The notes beneath the pieces are model-generated. The model had not been told where the DNA came from, ran no database searches, and saw only the letters and a program-made list of their open reading frames with translations. From Mycobacterium sp. DL99 (lineage in GTDB: Bacteria; Actinomycetota; Actinomycetes; Mycobacteriales; Mycobacteriaceae): DNA of 64,000 nt. The position numbers and the translations under genes were made by a program. The stretch is taken from contig NZ_SJOM01000007.1 of the NCBI RefSeq assembly GCF_004762045.1, positions 3,545,906-3,609,905 of the forward strand. Direction: 5' to 3'. Shown piece after piece: positions 59,282 through 64,000 of this stretch (position 1 is its first letter; the number at the start of each line of letters is the position of its first letter).

Positions 59282-60369
59282 TGTCCGGGCTCTTCTCCCC
59301 GCTGACCCTGCGCGACGTCACGTTCGCCCATCGAGCGTGGATGTCGCCGATGATGCAGTTCTCCGCAGTCGTCGACGGACCGGAGGCCGGCACACCCACC
59401 GATTGGCACCTACAGCATTTCGGGGCGCGAGTGATCGGAGGAGTCGCGCTGGCGATGACTGAGGCCACCGCCGTGGACCCCATCGGTCGCAGCAGCATCT
59501 ACGACCTCGGACTGTGGAACGACGCCCAGGTGCCAGGGTTTCAGCGGTTGTCGCGCTTCATTTCTGACCATGGAGCGGTCCCGGGAATCCAGATCGTGCA
59601 CGCCGGCCGGAAGGGTTCCACCGGCCGGCCGTGGCCGGACCCCGCCAGAGACAACCAGCCCTGGACGACGTTGGGGCCCAGCCCAATATCCTTCGGCCAT
59701 CACCCTGCACCCGACGAACTCGGCCACGCCGACATCGATCGAATCGTCTCGGCGTTCGCCGCAGCGGCCCGCCGCGCCGCCGCGGCCGGATTCCGGGTAC
59801 TCGAAATCCATGGAGCCCATGGCTATCTCATCCACCAGTTCCTGTCCCCGCAATCCAACCGGCGCACCGACGAGTACGGCGGAACGCTGGGAAATCGAAT
59901 GCGCTTCGCCCTGGACGTCGCTGCCGCCGTGCGGTACGCATGGCCAGACCACCTACCGCTGTTCTTCAGGGTCTCTGCGACCGATTGGCTTGCCGACGAT
60001 ACCGATGACCCGCGTCCCGGTTGGACCGTCGCGGACACCGTCGCCCTCACCATCGAGCTGAAGAAGGTGGGCGTCGACCTCATTGATGTCTCCTCCGGAG
60101 GAGCAGTTCCGGACGCCAGGATTCCGGTGTCGCCCGGCTATCAGGTCCCGTTCTCCAAACGCATCCGGGCCGAGGCGGACATCTCTACCGCGTCAGTCGG
60201 GCTGATCACCGAGGCTGAACAGGCCGAAGCGATCGTCTCCGGCGGCGAGGCCGACGCAGTGTTCCTGGGACGCGCCCTGCTTCGTAACGCAAATTGGGTT
60301 CGCGACGCGGCCCGACACCGTGGGTTGACGCTTCCGTACCCGCCCCAGTACACCCGCGCGTTCACCTGA
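59281..60369 (+). CDS. Old-Yellow-Enzyme-type NADH:flavin oxidoreductase (YqjM-like)
   Basis: 362 residues. FMN TIM barrel of the YqjM subclass: SPMMQFSA near the N-terminus, QIVHAGRKGS, the HGAHGYLIHQFLSPQSNRRTDEYGG signature, and the C-terminal phosphate-binding region VGLITEAEQAE ... DAVFLGRALLRN. Reduces activated C=C bonds (2-enoates, enones) with NAD(P)H. Last gene of the catabolic operon, with a TGATG overlap, so it probably reduces an unsaturated intermediate after ring opening or dearomatisation. Confidence 0.92.
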   Translation: MSGLFSPLTLRDVTFAHRAWMSPMMQFSAVVDGPEAGTPTDWHLQHFGARVIGGVALAMTEATAVDPIGRSSIYDLGLWNDAQVPGFQRLSRFISDHGAVPGIQIVHAGRKGSTGRPWPDPARDNQPWTTLGPSPISFGHHPAPDELGHADIDRIVSAFAAAARRAAAAGFRVLEIHGAHGYLIHQFLSPQSNRRTDEYGGTLGNRMRFALDVAAAVRYAWPDHLPLFFRVSATDWLADDTDDPRPGWTVADTVALTIELKKVGVDLIDVSSGGAVPDARIPVSPGYQVPFSKRIRAEADISTASVGLITEAEQAEAIVSGGEADAVFLGRALLRNANWVRDAARHRGLTLPYPPQYTRAFT

Positions 60370-60519
60370 GCCCACCATGTCGTCCGCCGGTGCGGAGCTG
60401 CCCGGGTTGCACGCGGCTGAACCCGACCGATGGCCAGAACAAACGCCTCATTCCCTGCCGCACACAGCAATCTGCCAGACATCGATGGGTTGTGGTGTCC
60501 GGCCCAGTGTCATACCGTG

Positions 60520-60532
60520 TCAACCTAGTTGA
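60520..60532. promoter_or_regulatory. Inverted repeat upstream of mmpS-mmpL
   Basis: TCAACCTAGTTGA (arms TCAAC/GTTGA, spacer CTA) lies 64 bases upstream of the mmpS start in an AT-richer stretch. MarR- and TetR-type regulators of mmpS/mmpL pairs use such sites. No adjacent regulator gene is visible in the window. Confidence 0.45.
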
Positions 60533-60596
60533 TTAGTAGTCCTAGGGGAGTGTTCTCACGGTCCGCGCCTGCCACCGCGCATTGAAAGGGTCACGG

Positions 60597-61043
60597 ATGC
60601 AGCGGTTTTCGATCGGACGCCGGCTGATCCGACGCTGGATGTATCTGGTGGCGGTGGTGGTGATCGCGCTGGCCGGTTTCGTGGTGTTCCGCCTGCATGG
60701 CATCTTCGCATCCGAGGACGTCACGTCGACCCCCAGCGGCTCCGGCAACGACATCGTTCCGTTCAACCCCAAGCACGTGGTCCTGGAGGTTTTCGGGCCT
60801 CCCGGCACGGTGGCAACCATCACCTACCTGGACGTCAACGCCCAACCCCAGCGCGCCGACGCCGTCACGCTGCCCTGGACCTACGACACGACCACCACCC
60901 AGCCCGCCGTCGCGGTAAACGTTTCCGCGCAGGGCGACAGTGACTCGATCGGCTGCCGGATCAAGATCGACGACGTGATCAAGGACGAGAGAACAGTGAA
61001 CACCGTGAACGCCTTCACCTACTGCCTGGACAAATCCGGATGA
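60597..61043 (+). CDS. MmpS-family membrane/periplasmic accessory protein
   Basis: 148 residues from ATG 60597; TTG 60582 is an alternative. One N-terminal membrane helix (WMYLVAVVVIALAGFVVFRLHG) and an extracytoplasmic beta-rich domain (HVVLEVFGPPGTVATITYLDVNAQPQRADAVTLPW ... GDSDSIGCRIKIDD ... ERTVNTVNAFTYCLD). The layout and the two Cys match MmpS4/MmpS5. It assists the partner MmpL in lipid, siderophore or drug export. The AAAGGG ribosome site precedes the ATG. Overlaps mmpL by 4 bases. Confidence 0.93.
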   Translation: MQRFSIGRRLIRRWMYLVAVVVIALAGFVVFRLHGIFASEDVTSTPSGSGNDIVPFNPKHVVLEVFGPPGTVATITYLDVNAQPQRADAVTLPWTYDTTTTQPAVAVNVSAQGDSDSIGCRIKIDDVIKDERTVNTVNAFTYCLDKSG

Positions 61044-63931
61044 GCACCCAGCGGGTTCCGGATCTGATCCGGCGGTTCTCGGTGCTCATCGCACTGTTCT
61101 GGCTGGGCCTGGCGGTGGTGACGAATGTTTTCGTGCCACAGCTGGAGACCGTCGCCGAGTCGCACAACGTGTCGCTGAGCCCGCGGGATGCGCCGTCGCT
61201 GCAGGCCGCAAAGCGGATCGGCAAGGTGTTCGACGAGTTCGATTCCGACAGTTCGGCAATGATCGTCCTGGAGGGCGATCAACCGCTCGGCGCCGACGCG
61301 CACCACTACTACGACGGCTTGGTTCAAAAGCTCCGGCAGGACACCAAGCACGTCCAGCACATCCAAGATTTCTGGGGCGATCCGCTCACGGCGGCCGGCT
61401 CGCAGAGCGCCGACGGCAAGGCAGCGCTGGTGCAGGTGTACCTCGCCGGCAACCAGGGCGAGTCGTTGGCGAATGAGTCCGTCGATTCGGTGCGTCGCAT
61501 CGTCGATGAGACGCCGTCGCCGCCCGGCGTCCGGGCCTACGTCACCGGCGCCGCTCCCCTGGTCACCGATCAGTTCGAGGTGGGCCGCCACGGCACCCTG
61601 AAAACCACGCTGATCACCCTCAGCGTGATCGCCGTGATGCTGTTCTCGCTCTACCGCCGTCTCACCACCGTGTTTCTCGTCCTCTTCACCGTGATGATCG
61701 AGCTGACGGCATCCCGCGGCGTCGTCGCCGTGCTCGCGAATGCCGGCATCATCGAGCTGTCGACATACTCGACCAATCTGCTGACGCTCTTGGTCATCGC
61801 GGCCGGAACCGACTATGCCATCTTCATTCTCGGCCGTTTTCACGAAGCGCGTCACGCCGGTCAGGACCGCGTCTCGGCGTTCAACACGATGTATCACGGA
61901 ACCGCGCACATCATCCTGGGTTCGGGCCTGACGATCGCCGGTGCGGTGTTGTGCCTGACGTTCACCCGGCTCCCCTACTTCAACAGTCTTGGCGTGCCTG
62001 CCGGAATCGGTGTCCTCGTCGCCGTGGTCGCGGCACTGACCCTGGCCCCGGCGCTGCTGGTGATCGGCCGGCACTTCGGCCTGTTCGAGCCGTCCCGTCC
62101 GATGCGCACCCGCGGGTGGCGACGCATCGGTACCGCCGTGGTCCGCTGGCCCGGGCCCATCCTGGTGGTGACGATCGCCATCGCGCTGATCGGTCTGCTC
62201 GCCCTGCCGAGATACTCCACGAGCTACGACGCCCGGCCCTACATGCCGGCCGGCGCCCCGGCCAATGTCGGTTATGCGGCAGCGGAACGTCATTTCTCGC
62301 AGGCCCGGCTGAATCCCGAACTGCTGATGGTCGAAACCGACCATGACCTACGCAATCCCACCGACATGATCCTGCTGGAGCGCGTCGCCAAGGCGGTCTT
62401 TCACACCGACGGCATCGCTCAGGTGCAGTCGATCACCCGCCCGCTCGGCACGCCGCTGGACCACACGTCGATTCCGTTTCAGATAAGCGCGAGCAGTGCG
62501 GCCCAGATCAACAATCTGCCTTTCCAGCAGGCCCGCACCAACGATCTGCTCAAACAGGTGGGCGTGATCAACAACTCGATCGAAATTCTGCGGCAGCAGT
62601 ATGCGCTTCAACAGCAGTCCAGCGCCATCACCGACGAGCAGAGCAAGGCGTTCCAACAGACGGTCGCCACGACCAAGAACCTGCGCGACAAGATCGCCGA
62701 CTTCGATGACCAGTTCCGCCCGCTGCGCAATTACTTCTATTGGGAGCCACACTGTTTCGACATCCCGATGTGCGCGGCACTGCGGTCGGTATTCGACGCC
62801 CTCGACGGCATCGACGCGCTGACCGAACAGCTGGGCAACGTCTCGGGCAGTATCGCCAAGCTGGATGCGCTGCAGCCGAAGTTGCTGGCGCTGATTCCGC
62901 CTCAGATCGCCAGCCAACAAGCCAACCGTGACCTGACGATGACGAACTACGCCACCAATTCGGGACTCAACGACCAGAGTGCGGCGGCATTGCAGAACGC
63001 CACCGCCTTGGGCCAGGCATACGACGCATCGAAGACCGACGACTCGTTCTACCTGCCGCCGGAGGCGTTCACCAACCCTGAATTCCAGCGTGGACTCAAG
63101 CTTTTCCTGTCACCGGACGGCAAAGCCGCCCGCATGATCATCACCCACGAGGGCGATCCCGCTACGCCCGAAGGCATTTCGCACATCGACGCCATCAGGC
63201 ATGCCGCGCAGGATGCCGTCAAGGGCACTCCCCTGGCCGGGTCCAGGATCTACCTGGCCGGTACTGCCGCCACCTACAAGGACATTCAGGACGGCGCCAG
63301 GTACGACCTGATGATCGCGGCAATCGCGGCACTCAGCCTGATCCTTCTGGTGATGATGTTCATCACCCGCAGCATCGTCGCCGCGATCGTCATCGTGGGC
63401 ACTGTGGCACTGTCCTTGGGCGCGTCATTCGGGCTGTCCGTGCTGATCTGGCAGGACATTCTCGGGATCGACCTGTACTGGATCGTTCTCGCGTTGGCCG
63501 TCATCCTGCTGCTGGCCGTGGGGTCGGACTACAACCTGCTGCTGGTGTCCCGGTTCAAGGAAGAGATCGGTGCCGGCCTGAACACCGGCATCATCCGGGC
63601 GATGGCCGGCTCCGGTGCGGTGGTGACTTCCGCCGGTCTGGTGTTCGCGGCCACCATGGCCTCGTTCGTGTTCGCCGACTTGCGGATCCTCGGTCAGATC
63701 GGCACCACGATCGCCCTCGGTCTGTTGTTCGACACGCTGATCGTGCGCTCGTTCATGACGCCGGCGATCGCCACCCTGCTCGGGCGCTGGTTCTGGTGGC
63801 CGCTGCGGGTGCGTCCCCGCCCCGCGAGCCAGATGCTTCAGCCCTACGGATCGCGTTCGGCGGTACGTCAGCTCCTGCTGTGGGAGGACGGAGACCCGAT
63901 CGCCGGGTCGTCACGCCCCAACAAGGCCTAA
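61040..63931 (+). CDS. MmpL-family RND transporter
   Basis: 963 residues with the two-fold RND layout: helix 1, periplasmic domain 1, helices 2-6 (including GTDYAIFILGRFHEARHAGQ), periplasmic domain 2 with a long helical stretch (about residues 480-600, Gln-rich, likely the coiled-coil hairpin of MmpL4/MmpL5), then helices 7-12 (including GSDYNLLLVSRFKEE). The two Asp-Tyr pairs in the GTDYAI and GSDYNL motifs are the proton-relay residues. The MmpS partner and length place it in the MmpL4/5 branch: siderophore, glycolipid or drug export. The ATG overlaps the mmpS stop. The last 69 bases of the window hold no gene. Confidence 0.94.
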   Translation: MSTQRVPDLIRRFSVLIALFWLGLAVVTNVFVPQLETVAESHNVSLSPRDAPSLQAAKRIGKVFDEFDSDSSAMIVLEGDQPLGADAHHYYDGLVQKLRQDTKHVQHIQDFWGDPLTAAGSQSADGKAALVQVYLAGNQGESLANESVDSVRRIVDETPSPPGVRAYVTGAAPLVTDQFEVGRHGTLKTTLITLSVIAVMLFSLYRRLTTVFLVLFTVMIELTASRGVVAVLANAGIIELSTYSTNLLTLLVIAAGTDYAIFILGRFHEARHAGQDRVSAFNTMYHGTAHIILGSGLTIAGAVLCLTFTRLPYFNSLGVPAGIGVLVAVVAALTLAPALLVIGRHFGLFEPSRPMRTRGWRRIGTAVVRWPGPILVVTIAIALIGLLALPRYSTSYDARPYMPAGAPANVGYAAAERHFSQARLNPELLMVETDHDLRNPTDMILLERVAKAVFHTDGIAQVQSITRPLGTPLDHTSIPFQISASSAAQINNLPFQQARTNDLLKQVGVINNSIEILRQQYALQQQSSAITDEQSKAFQQTVATTKNLRDKIADFDDQFRPLRNYFYWEPHCFDIPMCAALRSVFDALDGIDALTEQLGNVSGSIAKLDALQPKLLALIPPQIASQQANRDLTMTNYATNSGLNDQSAAALQNATALGQAYDASKTDDSFYLPPEAFTNPEFQRGLKLFLSPDGKAARMIITHEGDPATPEGISHIDAIRHAAQDAVKGTPLAGSRIYLAGTAATYKDIQDGARYDLMIAAIAALSLILLVMMFITRSIVAAIVIVGTVALSLGASFGLSVLIWQDILGIDLYWIVLALAVILLLAVGSDYNLLLVSRFKEEIGAGLNTGIIRAMAGSGAVVTSAGLVFAATMASFVFADLRILGQIGTTIALGLLFDTLIVRSFMTPAIATLLGRWFWWPLRVRPRPASQMLQPYGSRSAVRQLLLWEDGDPIAGSSRPNKA

Positions 63932-64000
63932 GCCGGAACTGTCCGAGAGACTGAAATAGCTTGTCCTTCACCGAAACTGCACTCAGGGACAGAAATTGTG

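Noticed and set aside
61019..62344. 441-codon minus-strand frame inside mmpL
   Set aside because: Antisense shadow; mmpL motifs are intact on the plus strand.
1..64000. CRISPR arrays, tRNA/rRNA genes, insertion sequences, riboswitches
   Set aside because: I saw no regularly spaced repeats, cloverleaf-like segments, transposase motifs or known riboswitch consensus while reading; a covariance-model scan would be needed to exclude small RNAs.

Overview
The window looks like a chromosomal segment of a fast-growing, soil-type Mycobacterium (Mycolicibacterium). The evidence is GC-rich coding with frequent GTG starts and 1-4 base start/stop overlaps, plus lineage-typical families: MmpS/MmpL, DUF732, a GlnX-GlnH-PknG operon, a mycofactocin-type SDR, long isocitrate lyase (ICL2), a 13E12-type DUF222/HNH protein and a bulb-lectin/LysM protein like the characterised M. 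smegmatis lectin MSL. I see no rRNA, tRNA, CRISPR array, transposase or replication origin.

Layout. 1-5061 (minus): a flavoprotein fragment and a VOC protein behind a perfect KstR-type operator, a secreted S1 protease, a lectin-LysM protein, a sterol-desaturase-like membrane enzyme and a type-B carboxylesterase. From memory, flavoprotein, protease and desaturase resemble the M. tuberculosis Rv1814-Rv1817 neighbourhood. 5137-12078: paired SMR exporters, a TetR-SDR-MFS operon, a diaminopimelate-decarboxylase-like enzyme and malQ. 12158-19572: small secreted proteins, a ferritin-like diiron protein coupled to a 2Fe-2S reductase, a Nudix hydrolase, an SGNH hydrolase, DUF732 and NTF2-like proteins. 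19674-26076: lipid/steroid-like catabolism, with two acyl-CoA synthetases and an SDR-P450-SRPBCC operon divergent from TetR-FadD across an 18-bp palindrome. 26303-29202: a DyP-peroxidase cassette with two unrecognised partner genes. 29222-36701: a mycobacterial membrane protein, SDR/NTF2/MFS genes and ICL2. 36843-45017: a His/Met-rich membrane peptide, the HNH protein, an acyltransferase pair, small ORFs, an MpaB-type oxygenase facing a TetR, and DUF732.

45097-49338 is a complete GlnX-GlnH-PknG operon whose kinase is clearly shorter than the usual mycobacterial PknG; it is probably a second, divergent copy of this amino-acid-sensing signalling unit. 51869-60369 is the most system-like accessory region: a GAF/PucR-type regulator faces a six-gene operon (aldehyde dehydrogenase, MFS importer, flavin hydroxylase of the 2,6-dihydroxypyridine type, cupin, ACMSD-type decarboxylase, Old-Yellow-Enzyme reductase). 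This looks like a complete uptake-and-degradation pathway for an aromatic or N-heterocyclic carboxylate whose substrate I cannot name. The window ends with an mmpS-mmpL pair.

Start codons were chosen by Shine-Dalgarno matches, overlaps with upstream genes and family alignment from memory. Assignments rest on reading motifs, not on database searches.
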